Source: CAZHMN01 sp964533705 (GTDB lineage Bacteria; Electryoneota; B3-LCP). From it: a DNA stretch of 51,457 nucleotides. Of the stretch, positions 15,680-23,708 are shown in pieces (the stretch's first letter is position 1; each line of letters begins with the position of its first letter). The position numbers and the translations under genes were made by a program. The stretch is taken from positions 1-51,457 of the forward strand of contig CAZHMN010000010.1 in assembly GCA_964533705.1 (NCBI GenBank), given 5' to 3'. The notes beneath the pieces are model-generated. The model saw only the letters and a list, made by a program, of their open reading frames with translations. It did not search any database and had not been told where the DNA came from.

Positions 15680-18598
15680 TTAGTTAGCTGAGATCAACTC
15701 ATCTAATTGTAATTCGACCCTGATGCTTTCCATCTGAGCATCCCGCATGGGTGCATTGAGTCGTTTTTCATGAAGGATTATGTAGAAAATATCCGCCGTT
15801 ATCTCCACGTCTCGACGACAATATTTCTCCAATTCATCCCAACGGCTTTCATTATAGAACCTCAGAGCATCCAGACCGGTTCCAGACTTGCCCTGGTTTA
15901 AGTTGGCTTCCGCCAGCGCATCCAGGCTACAGCGCAATCCGCTCGCCTGATGAACCAGAACGAGAAGGTCCACGACGGGAATTCGGCTGAAGTCCCGCCC
16001 GGTATACCCCGATAAGACTCCGAAATCGAATCGAACGCAGTTAAAACCGACGACGAGATCGGCGCTAAAAAGCTCTTCAATCAACTCCTCGACGTTTTCT
16101 TCCCGGTAAGTCCGAAATTCTCCATTTGATAAATCCTGGACGACTCCCAGACTCAATCCCATCAGATGAACATTCCCCCAGCCGCCCACCTCATCAGCGC
16201 TCCGCTGCGTTTCAAGGTCGAAGACCAGAATCCTCTTTCCTTCCAATTCAGAGGGTAGTGAACGTTGAATTTCAACCCTTTTTTCCCGGCGCGTCTTCCG
16301 AAGGGGAGCCCGGGGCTTTTCTACGTTATCCCCTTGCGGTTCTGTCGCTATAACCTCTCTTATTTGGCTCAACTTCTTCAGAATGAACAGGGCTCCTCCC
16401 TTATCCAAGGGCCGATTACCGGCACCGCAGCGAGGGGAATGAACGCAGGAAGGGCAGCCGTCTTCGCAGGGACACTCGTTGATCAGCGAGAGCGTGCGGC
16501 CGATTAAGCTGGGCAGCCGCTCATAGGCGCGCCGGGTTATGCCCAGGCCGCCTGGATAAGAGTCATAAACGAAGATCGCCGCGCCCCCAACCTGGGAGTG
16601 ATGCGTGAAAGAGATACCACCGACGTCGCTGCGGTCGCACATAACTTCCAGGGGGAAAATGGATATCAAGGCGTGCTCCGAGGCGTGCAGACTGCCCATG
16701 TAGTGAAATTTTTCCGTTTCCACCAGATCTTGCAGCCCATCATCCATCTCAATCCAGAAGCCGCGAGTCACCAAAATCTGCGGCGGCCCGTCCAGGTTAT
16801 GAGTCGAGATCAATTGTCCGCTGAAAAGCCGTCGTTTCTGGAAGCCGGTCACCCTCTCGGTAACCTTCAGCTCACCTTCGACGGCTTTACCACAGCCCAG
16901 GTCGAATTCACGCAAGCGATGGAGGATTTCAGTTTCCTTCTCGCCCAGCGCTTGAGTGTAAAAATCCACGGGAGCGGGCTGCACGTAAACCGCCTTTGCT
17001 GCATCGTCAATGCTCTTCACCTGATACTGACGACCATGATGCAGATAGATCGCCTGAGGATGGCACTCACTCCATAACCGGCTCTCGCCGATATCGCCTA
17101 CCTGTCTGCCGTTTCGTTCGTCGTGAATTGAATAGGTGGATCCGACCGATCGAATGTTGATCAGGCGGTGAGGGCGAGGAACGTTGGGAAACCAGCGCCT
17201 CCCCCCCGCTCCGGGTATCAGTTTTTTCTCAGCGATGAGAGAGCCAATCTGCTTTTTGCAGTCTTGATTCAGATAGGGCTCTTTTTCCGCCAGAGGGATC
17301 TCAGCGGCGGCGCAGACCAGGTGGGCTTTGGAAATATCCGGATTCGTCCCATCCACGATGGCCGCTTCGCTGGGGCGCAGGAAGAGTTCTTCCGGGTGGC
17401 GCATAAAATACTGATCCAGGGCATCTTCTCCGGCGAGCAGAATGATCAGGGAATCCCGTTCCCGGCGGCCGGCGCGGCCGGCGCGCTGCATCAGCGCTGA
17501 TATAGTTCCGGGATAACCCAGCAGCATGCCGACGTCTATGCCGCCAATATCCATGCCCAGTTCAAGGGCGCTGGTGCTGATGACGCCCGATAGATCGTCG
17601 GCGAGCAGACTGGCTTCGATCTGGCGTCTCTCTTCAGGCAGAAATCCAGCCCGGTAGCTGCTCAGGCGATCCGCCAGTTCGGGATGAGATTCCATGATGA
17701 AGCGGTGCAGGAGTTCCGTGGCGCGGCGGGATTTGGTGAAGACGATGGTTTTATAAGCCTTCTTTATGATTTCCGGAACCAGCCGCGACGCCAGTGTGTA
17801 GGGACTTTCCGTGGGATTAATCAGCAGAAAATGGCGGCCGGAAGCGGGTGCGCCGTTGCGTTCCACAAGCTGAAATTCTTCTCCGATCAGATCTCTGGCC
17901 AGCTCCAGCGGATTGCCGATGGTGGCCGAACCGGCGATCCAGCGGGGGTTTGCCTCGTAAAACCGGCAGATTCTCCCCAAACGCCGCAAGACCTGCAGCA
18001 CGTGAGATCCGAAAATCCCCCGGTAGATGTGCAGTTCGTCAATGACGATGAAGCGTAAATGCCGAAAAAAATCTGACCAGCCGCGATGCGTGGGCAGAAT
18101 GCCGTAATGCAGCATGTCCGGGTTGGTCAGCAGCAGATTAGGGGGATGGGCGCGCAGCTTGTCTCGTTCGCCGCGGGGCGTATCACCGTCAAGAACCGCT
18201 GCACTGCATTGTTGGTCTAAGCCGGACAAATTTATAAGCTCCTGAAGCCGCTGCAGTTGATCCTGCGCCAGAGCTTTCAGAGGGAAGAGCAGCAGGATGC
18301 GGGCTTCGGGATTGCGCTGCAGTTCCTCCAAAATCGCCAGTTGATAGACCAGGCTCTTTCCCGAGGCGGTGGGCGTGACGATCAGCGGGTTATTGCCGGC
18401 ATGAAATTCCTGCAGAGCTTCGGTCTGGTGACAATAGAGCCGTTCGATCCCAACCTGCCGAAGAGCTTCGCGGATTGATGGATGAAATCGCTGAGCATCG
18501 TCATCAAAACGAGCCTGGCGGGGCGGCTGGTACCGCTGGTAAAAAGGCGCTCCGCGAAGCATTTCGGGAGAGGTGAGGTGTGAAATCAAGCGTTTCAT
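15680..18598 (-). CDS. MrfA/YprA-type DEAD/DEAH helicase fused to a DEDD exonuclease domain
   Basis: 972 residues. Residues about 55-410 form an SF2 helicase core: TPTASGKSLVYQ (Lys 81), FPLKALAQDQ, the DEAH-type box VIDELH (187-190), GSATIGNP, STSALELGMDIGGID and QRAGRAGRRE (371-380). A DUF1998/MZB region follows, with GGAAIFVYDSYPGGLG and a four-Cys cluster (Cys 711, 715, 718, 724). The last ~180 residues are an RNase H-fold exonuclease: FDLETQ (Asp 794, Glu 796), GFNCVRFD (Asp 858) and YCRRDVEIT (Tyr 926, Asp 930), the DEDDy pattern. In Bacillus subtilis the helicase MrfA and exonuclease MrfB are separate adjacent genes acting in mitomycin repair; here both activities appear to share one chain. 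Confidence 0.92.
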   Translation of the reverse strand: MKRLISHLTSPEMLRGAPFYQRYQPPRQARFDDDAQRFHPSIREALRQVGIERLYCHQTEALQEFHAGNNPLIVTPTASGKSLVYQLAILEELQRNPEARILLLFPLKALAQDQLQRLQELINLSGLDQQCSAAVLDGDTPRGERDKLRAHPPNLLLTNPDMLHYGILPTHRGWSDFFRHLRFIVIDELHIYRGIFGSHVLQVLRRLGRICRFYEANPRWIAGSATIGNPLELARDLIGEEFQLVERNGAPASGRHFLLINPTESPYTLASRLVPEIIKKAYKTIVFTKSRRATELLHRFIMESHPELADRLSSYRAGFLPEERRQIEASLLADDLSGVISTSALELGMDIGGIDVGMLLGYPGTISALMQRAGRAGRRERDSLIILLAGEDALDQYFMRHPEELFLRPSEAAIVDGTNPDISKAHLVCAAAEIPLAEKEPYLNQDCKKQIGSLIAEKKLIPGAGGRRWFPNVPRPHRLINIRSVGSTYSIHDERNGRQVGDIGESRLWSECHPQAIYLHHGRQYQVKSIDDAAKAVYVQPAPVDFYTQALGEKETEILHRLREFDLGCGKAVEGELKVTERVTGFQKRRLFSGQLISTHNLDGPPQILVTRGFWIEMDDGLQDLVETEKFHYMGSLHASEHALISIFPLEVMCDRSDVGGISFTHHSQVGGAAIFVYDSYPGGLGITRRAYERLPSLIGRTLSLINECPCEDGCPSCVHSPRCGAGNRPLDKGGALFILKKLSQIREVIATEPQGDNVEKPRAPLRKTRREKRVEIQRSLPSELEGKRILVFDLETQRSADEVGGWGNVHLMGLSLGVVQDLSNGEFRTYREENVEELIEELFSADLVVGFNCVRFDFGVLSGYTGRDFSRIPVVDLLVLVHQASGLRCSLDALAEANLNQGKSGTGLDALRFYNESRWDELEKYCRRDVEITADIFYIILHEKRLNAPMRDAQMESIRVELQLDELISAN

Positions 18599-18859
18599 GG
18601 AGATGGTGTAATGTAATGAAAAAATCGGGTGAAATCAAGAACATCGCGCAACCGCCTTTATCCAGAAAGTAGCCCTCGATAAAACAGTACTCTGCACCCT
18701 GAAATATCTAAAACTTCACCTTAGACGCAATTTATTTTTACAACTCAATATTTTTTGCTTGGAATACCCAGAGAAATTTATTAAATTAAAATAAATAATC
18801 CAGAATATCTCCGACCGAAACAGCAAACCGGGACTGATTAACCAACAGGAGGACAGCTT

Positions 18860-21345
18860 ATGAAAAAGATAACTTCATTTATGGCTTTAATCGCTTCAGC
18901 GTTTTTCGCCATGCAAGCTCCGGCAATTCCGCTCCAGCAGGCTTACGATGAAGCCGGGCCCGGAGCGGGGTATGAGAAAATGGTCTATCTCGATCCCGCT
19001 GAAGTTTACACCGGCGGCATCCTGTTAGAAGACGGGCCTGTCTGCATCCTTTCCTGCGGAGCTCTGGTGGACTTGCAGGGGGATCGCATCTACGTGGAAC
19101 CCGGCACGGTGCTGGATATATGCGGCGTGGTTCTGACTAATTCCGACAGTGCCGCGCTGAAATATTACGGCGCGGGAGAAGGCTGGATAGACCACTGTAC
19201 ATTCGTCGGTAACTACGACGGCCTCTACTTCTGGGAAAACTCAGACATGCTGATAACGTCCAACATCTTCTCTTATTCATCCCATTGGGGCGTTTACACC
19301 CACACGGGCGCCGACCGGTGGATGGCCTTTAACGACGCCTGGGCGAATACGGCCGGAAATTACAAGGAATTCTGCCCTGGTTGAGGCGGCGGGTCGGTGC
19401 AGAGTTTTAACCCCTCGCCTGGAACAGGCGACCTTTATGCCAACCCCGATTTCAGCGATCCCCTCAACAATGACTTCTCCCTGAATTCCACCTCTCAATT
19501 GATTGGGGCCGGACAGGGAGGCTATGACATGGGCGCAGTCCCTTACACCGTCCGCCCCCTGATGCCAGCGGATCTGGAAATTACCACGATACCCGACGAA
19601 TTGGACGTGACTCTCTCCTGGGTCAATCCCACAGAGAATACGGATGGCTCCACGCTCGCGACCTTAAACGGCGTGATGATTCTACGCAACGGCGAAGTCA
19701 TCGCAGATCTGACCGGCATGGTTCCCGGTGCGGCCGTTGAGTACAATGACACGGTGCCGGAACAGGAATACTATCGTTATAAAGTGCTGGCCTACACCGA
19801 CGTAAACGGCTTGTACGCCTTCACCCGAAATCAGTGGATCGGCCCACCGCCCTGGGCAGTACCGACAGGGCCTGATGCCTACGGATATGTCGCTCTGGAA
19901 AACTTCGATCCCGAAGGCCCGGTTTTCGATTGGATCGAAATTGATCCCGGAATGGGCGGTTCGGGCACGCTGCTGAATTTCACTCAGGATGACGAAACCT
20001 TCCAGGTTGATCTGCCCTTTGCCTTCAAGTATTATGGACTTGAATATGACCGCATTTCTGTCTGTTCGAACGGTTGGATCGCCCTGGGTGAAACGAGCGA
20101 AACCGACTACTCCAATTCCGCCATTCCCAACGCTGACGGCCCGCCCGCCATGCTGGCCCCCTTCTGGGAGGATCTCTCACCCCAGCAATCGGGAAGCGTA
20201 AGCTATGACTACGACGTAGTCAACCACTGGTTCATCGTGGAATTCTACCAGGTCAGGCAATACCTGCCCGTGACCGCTTTCGAAACCTTCCAGGTGATCT
20301 TCTATGATCCGATGCATTACCCCACGGTAACGGGCGATGGTAGGATCCTCTTCCAATGGCTGGACGTGACTGACCCCTCAGAGGCAACCTTCGGTATCGA
20401 GAACCAGGCCGAAGCAGTGGGTTTGCAATTGGGGTTTGATAACAGTTACGACCCCACCACCGCCGGTGTGCAGGATAATTACGCCGTCCTGTTCCTGCCG
20501 CCTGAGGAAAGCTTCCCGGTCGAAGTGACGCTGACGCCGGAGAGCACGCCGATTATCATCCCGGCTTCCGGAGGGTCGTTCAACTACACCATAGCCCTGA
20601 GCGCTCCGACCGCCGCACAAACCTTCGACGTCTGGATAGATGCTGTTCTCCCCAACGGATCGCCATATGGGCCGATACTTTCCCGGACGATCACGCTGCA
20701 AGGCGGACAGAGCTTGTCCCGCGATATGACGCAGAACGTCCCGGGCGGTGCTCCGCAGGGTGATTACGCCTACCGCGCTTTCACGGGAGATGAAGACCTG
20801 GGCATTATCTGGTCATCAGATTCCTTCGACTTCACCAAAGAGGGAGTTGTAGAAGGTACTGTCGGCAACTGGGCGTGCACGGAAAGTGAGNNNNNNNNNN
20901 NNNNNNNNNNNNNNNNNNNNNNNNNNNNNNNNNNNNNNNNNNNNNNNNNNNNNNNNNNNNNNNNNNNNNNNNNNNNNNNNNNNNNNNNNNCAAAGAGGGA
21001 GTTGTAGAAGGTACTGTCGGCAACTGGGCGTGCACGGAAAGTGAGATAAGTGATATAGCAACTCACACAGGCGCTGACATTAATGGTTACGTCCTTTACC
21101 CCTGCGTTCCCAATCCCTTCAATCCCACCACCACTATCAGCTACCAGCTATCAGCAGCCGGTTTCGTAAACCTGTCAGTCTACGATATCTCGGGACGCGA
21201 AGTGGCCAATTTGGTCAGTGGCTGGCGGGATGCGGGAGTGCACGAAGTAACGTTTGACGGCTCAGATCTTTCCTCAGGTGTCTACGTCTATCGTCTAACG
21301 ACAGCGGGGCATGTGGCCAACGGGAAAATGATCTTGATGAAATAA
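18860..21345 (+). CDS. Secreted beta-helix/FN3 protein with T9SS sorting domain; in-frame TGA and a spurious gap
   Basis: The only long plus-strand gene. An AGGAGG site 8 bases before the ATG and a signal peptide (MKKITSFMALIASAFFAMQAPA) set the start. Order: right-handed beta-helix-like region to codon 174, TGA at 19382-19384, same frame continuing GGGSVQSF, an FN3-like domain, a jelly-roll-like region, a ~110-residue module (IIIPASGG ... VPGGAPQGDYAY), then the type-A sorting domain (VPNPFNPTTTISY ... MILMK). Removing the N block and one copy of the 55-base flank leaves 2331 bases, 777 codons, in one frame. The protein is expected on or outside the outer membrane. The TGA may be a nonsense mutation, an assembly error or a recoded codon. 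Confidence 0.8.
19385..19419 (+). other. Stem-loop directly after the in-frame TGA
   Basis: Immediately after TGA (19382-19384), GGCGGCGGG (19385-19393) can pair with CCCCTCGCC (19411-19419), with one C-C mismatch and one G-U pair, around a 17-base loop that contains GGTGCAG. Bacterial SECIS elements also lie directly downstream of UGA, but this loop lacks the compact inner stem of the classic formate dehydrogenase element. I regard it as suggestive only. Confidence 0.35.
20836..21045. repeat. 55-bp direct repeat flanking a 100-N gap (unmerged contig overlap)
   Basis: Bases 20836-20890 and 20991-21045 are identical over 55 bases (starting caaagaggga and ending gaaagtgag) and directly abut the N block at 20891-20990. 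Fifty-five is a common de Bruijn k-mer size. The simplest reading is two contigs that overlap by one k-mer and were scaffolded without being merged. Collapsing the repeat restores the secreted gene in frame through to its sorting domain. There is thus no missing sequence here. Confidence 0.9.
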
Positions 21346-21373
21346 GCTTCCAGAACATATAAAGCGAAATGAC

Positions 21374-21397
21374 AAGGGCGGTCGCTTGACCGCCCTT
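21374..21397. terminator. Strong hairpin between the plus-strand secreted gene and tRNA-Leu
   Basis: A perfect 10-bp stem AAGGGCGGTC/GACCGCCCTT with a 4-base loop lies 28 bases after the secreted-gene stop and 15 bases beyond the tRNA-Leu 3' end. No long T-run follows on either strand. It may act as a bidirectional terminator or 3'-end barrier for the two converging transcripts. Confidence 0.55.
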
Positions 21398-21412
21398 ACT
21401 CTTCCCTCACAG

Positions 21413-21495
21413 TGCGAAAGGGGGGACTCGAACCCCCACGGCTCAAAGCCACTGGATCCTAAATCCAGCGCGTCTGCCAGTTCCGCCACTTTCGC
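21413..21495 (-). tRNA. tRNA-Leu (anticodon TAG)
   Basis: 83 nucleotides without an encoded CCA. The acceptor stem is GCGAAAG/CTTTCGC with discriminator A. The D-arm follows (GGCGGAACTGGCAGACGC). The anticodon stem-loop is CTGGA-TTTAGGA-TCCAG giving TAG, which reads CUA/CUG leucine codons. There is a long variable arm (TGGCTTTGAGCCG) as in class II tRNAs, then the T-arm GGGGG-TTCGAGT-CCCCC. It sits between two convergent secreted-protein genes. Confidence 0.96.
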
Positions 21496-21575
21496 AAATT
21501 GGCATCAAATTGGAAAATCCAACCCGCATGAAATATAAGGATTTCGATCGGTCTTGTCAAGGGGAATCAACCTGA

Positions 21576-21608
21576 TAAAAACAAGAGGGGCGACGGTTAG
21601 GTCGCCCC
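21576..21608 (-). terminator. Intrinsic terminator of the minus-strand secreted gene
   Basis: An 8-bp GC-rich stem GGGGCGAC/GTCGCCCC with a 6-base loop at 21587-21608. On the minus strand it is followed by TCTTG and a run of T (21581-21577). It starts about 25 bases after the stop at 21633. Confidence 0.8.
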
Positions 21609-21632
21609 GAACCTTTTTTGAAGCGTCCAAAT

Positions 21633-22976
21633 TTATTTCATCAGTACCATCTTACCGGTAGCGTTGAAAGAGCCGGCCGTCAGGTTGTAGAAGTAAACCC
21701 CGGAGGCCAGATTCGACCCGTCAAAGACTGCTTCGTGTTCACCCATTTCACGCCAACCGTTTACCAACCGGGCAACGACGCGACCGCTGACGTCGTGAAC
21801 TGTGAGAGTGACTTTTTCCGCTTCGGGCAAGGTGTAGGAGACGGTGGTCGTAGGATTGAAGGGATTGGGGTAAACTCCACAGACAACATAATCTGTGGGA
21901 ATCCAAGTATTGAGTCCCAAATCCAGGGATTCTCCCGTTGTCAACCAGTCATTAATCGCCTCGCCACCTCCATCCACTACTGACTTCTCAAAGGTGAAGG
22001 AGTCGCTATCCCATACTACATTGGGTGATAATCCAACATAGGCATTGTAGGAGTATGCCCCCGATGGTGCGCCTCCCGGAACGCTCTGGGTTCGATCACG
22101 ACCCACTGTTCCGGGTGCCAGCGTAACGTTTACAGGTCCGATGATAGGTCCAAAAATAGCTCCCGAAGGAAGCGTAGCATCCGTCCATATGTCGAACGTT
22201 GCTGGGCCTGTCTCATTGTTGGTGACAGCGATGTTATAGTCGAAAGATCCTCCCGAAGCCGGAATGATAATGGGGGTTCCATAGGGGGTTAGAGTAACTT
22301 CTACATCTAAAGGCGTCCCCGTGGTCGTTTCAATCGTCAGTTCGGGAGGCGCTCCAGTCGGCGTTCCATAGGCTCCAAAGAAGTAAACGTAGCTGTAATA
22401 GGTCACATCATTTTTGAAGCCGATGCAGATCTGATTGTCAATCAAATCCTCCGTCCAATTATGGGCGGATACGTCGAGGACGAAGTCAAAGTAGCTGACG
22501 TAAGATGGAAAGGGGATATCATCTACCAGCAAAGCATCCAGCGACATACCGTTGGGGACAGCAGTATACCGCGTCCAGCCGTCATCTTCGCTGTAATAAA
22601 CGTCTACAACCGGATTATAAGCCGGAGATCCATAGGCGTTTTCAAGGTAGCAGCGCAATGTCATTGAGGTAATTATGGCATCATCGGGAATCGAGGTCAC
22701 ATCAAATAACAGGAAACCGTTGACATTGCCAAGACTCGTGTTGTAATATGCCCTATGGCGGTTGTCCTGCCAGGTTTGTGTCTGGGAAATGCTAACGCTT
22801 TCGAAAGGCGTAATCACGTAGGTATCGTCGGTCTGTCTCATAGTTAGACCAGCTTTTTGATTCTGTGCACCCGCATCCAAAACCACACCCTCCATTGTTC
22901 CATCAACTGCATAAGCGACACCCAGCGGCACTACAAATAAAATCCCCGCAATAATAAGCAGTAATCTCTTTCGCAT
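21633..22976 (-). CDS. Secreted protein with T9SS type-A sorting domain, paralogue of the 18860 gene C-terminal half
   Basis: 447 residues. The start is the ATG at 22976, chosen because AGGAGG lies 6 bases upstream and the protein then begins with a clean signal peptide (MRKRLLLIIAGILFVVPLGVAYA). Residues about 55-220 form a beta-sandwich-like domain (WQDNRHRAYYNTSLG, GFLLFDVTSIPDDAIITS, VYYSEDDGW) of the carbohydrate-binding or spore-coat-like type; the specificity is unknown. Residues about 225-340 repeat the module seen in the plus-strand gene (TPIIIPASGGSFDYNIAV ... VPGGAPSGAYSYNAY). The C terminus is a T9SS sorting domain (YPNPFNPTTTVSYTL ... NGKMVLMK). It has its own consensus promoter and terminator. 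Confidence 0.9.
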   Translation of the reverse strand: MRKRLLLIIAGILFVVPLGVAYAVDGTMEGVVLDAGAQNQKAGLTMRQTDDTYVITPFESVSISQTQTWQDNRHRAYYNTSLGNVNGFLLFDVTSIPDDAIITSMTLRCYLENAYGSPAYNPVVDVYYSEDDGWTRYTAVPNGMSLDALLVDDIPFPSYVSYFDFVLDVSAHNWTEDLIDNQICIGFKNDVTYYSYVYFFGAYGTPTGAPPELTIETTTGTPLDVEVTLTPYGTPIIIPASGGSFDYNIAVTNNETGPATFDIWTDATLPSGAIFGPIIGPVNVTLAPGTVGRDRTQSVPGGAPSGAYSYNAYVGLSPNVVWDSDSFTFEKSVVDGGGEAINDWLTTGESLDLGLNTWIPTDYVVCGVYPNPFNPTTTVSYTLPEAEKVTLTVHDVSGRVVARLVNGWREMGEHEAVFDGSNLASGVYFYNLTAGSFNATGKMVLMK

Positions 22977-23082
22977 GGTGAACCTCCTATTATAATTGGA
23001 GTTTTTTGCTCCCCAGATCAATGTTATCCGCTCATATCATCTCTATAGAAGTGAATTGAATTCTGGTGATTTTTAATAAAAC

Positions 23083-23111
23083 AATATAACTATTTTTGAT
23101 AACATTGTCAA
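23083..23111 (-). promoter_or_regulatory. Sigma-70-type promoter for the minus-strand secreted gene
   Basis: On the minus strand TTGACA (23111-23106) is followed after 17 bases by TATATT (23088-23083), a near-consensus promoter. Transcription would start near 23076, giving a leader of about 100 bases before the ATG at 22976. Confidence 0.7.
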
Positions 23112-23150
23112 GACCAATCCCAAAAAAATCAAAATTTCGCGCTTGACATT

Positions 23151-23172
23151 AAAAAAAGGCGGATAACCCGCC
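23151..23172 (-). terminator. Intrinsic terminator of the efflux operon
   Basis: Stem GGCGG/CCGCC with a 5-base loop at 23158-23172, followed on the minus strand by seven T residues (23157-23151). It lies 44 bases after the stop of the small outer-membrane protein gene, the last gene of the efflux operon. Confidence 0.75.
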
Positions 23173-23215
23173 CTCTACAATTGCGCACTCACTTTAATAT
23201 ACCATGCAAAAAAAA

Positions 23216-23686
23216 TCAGATATGAATTCCCACTGCCACCCGAAAATCGGGTACGTCTCCGATCCCTAATTTCAGTTCTAGAAATCCCATCATGTGTCTC
23301 GAAAAGGGAAATTCAATGCCTCCGACAGGTGATAGACCGATTTCCAAATCGTCGTTTTTCCCATGAGACTTATCTGCCCGCCAGTAAACCACCGAGAGCT
23401 CTCCCCCCGCATAAGGCCTGAAATTGGATCCGGGGACGTCGAACAGGTAGAACGTTTCGCCATTGATCATCAGCAAGAAAACATTATCGCCGAAGCCCAG
23501 CTCGAAATTTGGCTGAAAACGTAGACTCGGGACGAATTCACCTAAATTGAAATGCGCCCCGATATCAAGCTGATCCGGATCAACGGACAACCCGGTTCGC
23601 ACCCCCCACCCTTGAAAGCCGACGTCGGCTCGGGTGGCTACTGGAAAAGAAACGACCAACGCAATAAGTATCAACCATCTTTTCAT
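23216..23686 (-). CDS. Small outer-membrane beta-barrel-like protein
   Basis: 156 residues with a signal peptide (MKRWLILIALVVSFPVATRA) and then alternating beta strands such as LDIGAHFNLG, LRFQPNFELGFG, FRPYAGGELSVVYW, GLSPVGGIEFPFS and MGFLELKLGIG. The pattern matches small outer-membrane beta-barrel proteins. No enzyme motif is seen. An AGGGGAG site precedes the ATG. It follows the RND pump gene after 22 bp and precedes the operon terminator, so it is probably co-expressed with the pump. A structural or accessory role is inference. Confidence 0.75.
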   Translation of the reverse strand: MKRWLILIALVVSFPVATRADVGFQGWGVRTGLSVDPDQLDIGAHFNLGEFVPSLRFQPNFELGFGDNVFLLMINGETFYLFDVPGSNFRPYAGGELSVVYWRADKSHGKNDDLEIGLSPVGGIEFPFSRHMMGFLELKLGIGDVPDFRVAVGIHI

Positions 23687-23708
23687 CGATGACTCCCCTT
23701 TCTAACTA

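Noticed and set aside
19382..19384. Global reassignment of UGA as a sense codon in this organism
   Set aside because: The alcohol dehydrogenase, ribH, recN and propeller genes end at TGA with overlapping or adjacent starts, so UGA is a normal stop here.
19277..19498. Minus-strand frame across the TGA region of the secreted gene
   Set aside because: It is a shadow of the coding strand, with no ribosome site and no family features; the plus-strand protein is clearly real on both sides.
21295..21489. Minus-strand frame reading MAELADALDLGSSG over the tRNA region
   Set aside because: This is the well-known false translation of a tRNA-Leu gene; the tRNA cloverleaf explains the sequence completely.
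23143..23171. TTGACA on the plus strand near 23144, resembling a promoter
   Set aside because: It points into the 3' end of the efflux operon with no plus-strand gene downstream and has no acceptable -10 at 17 bases; the hairpin there is a minus-strand terminator.
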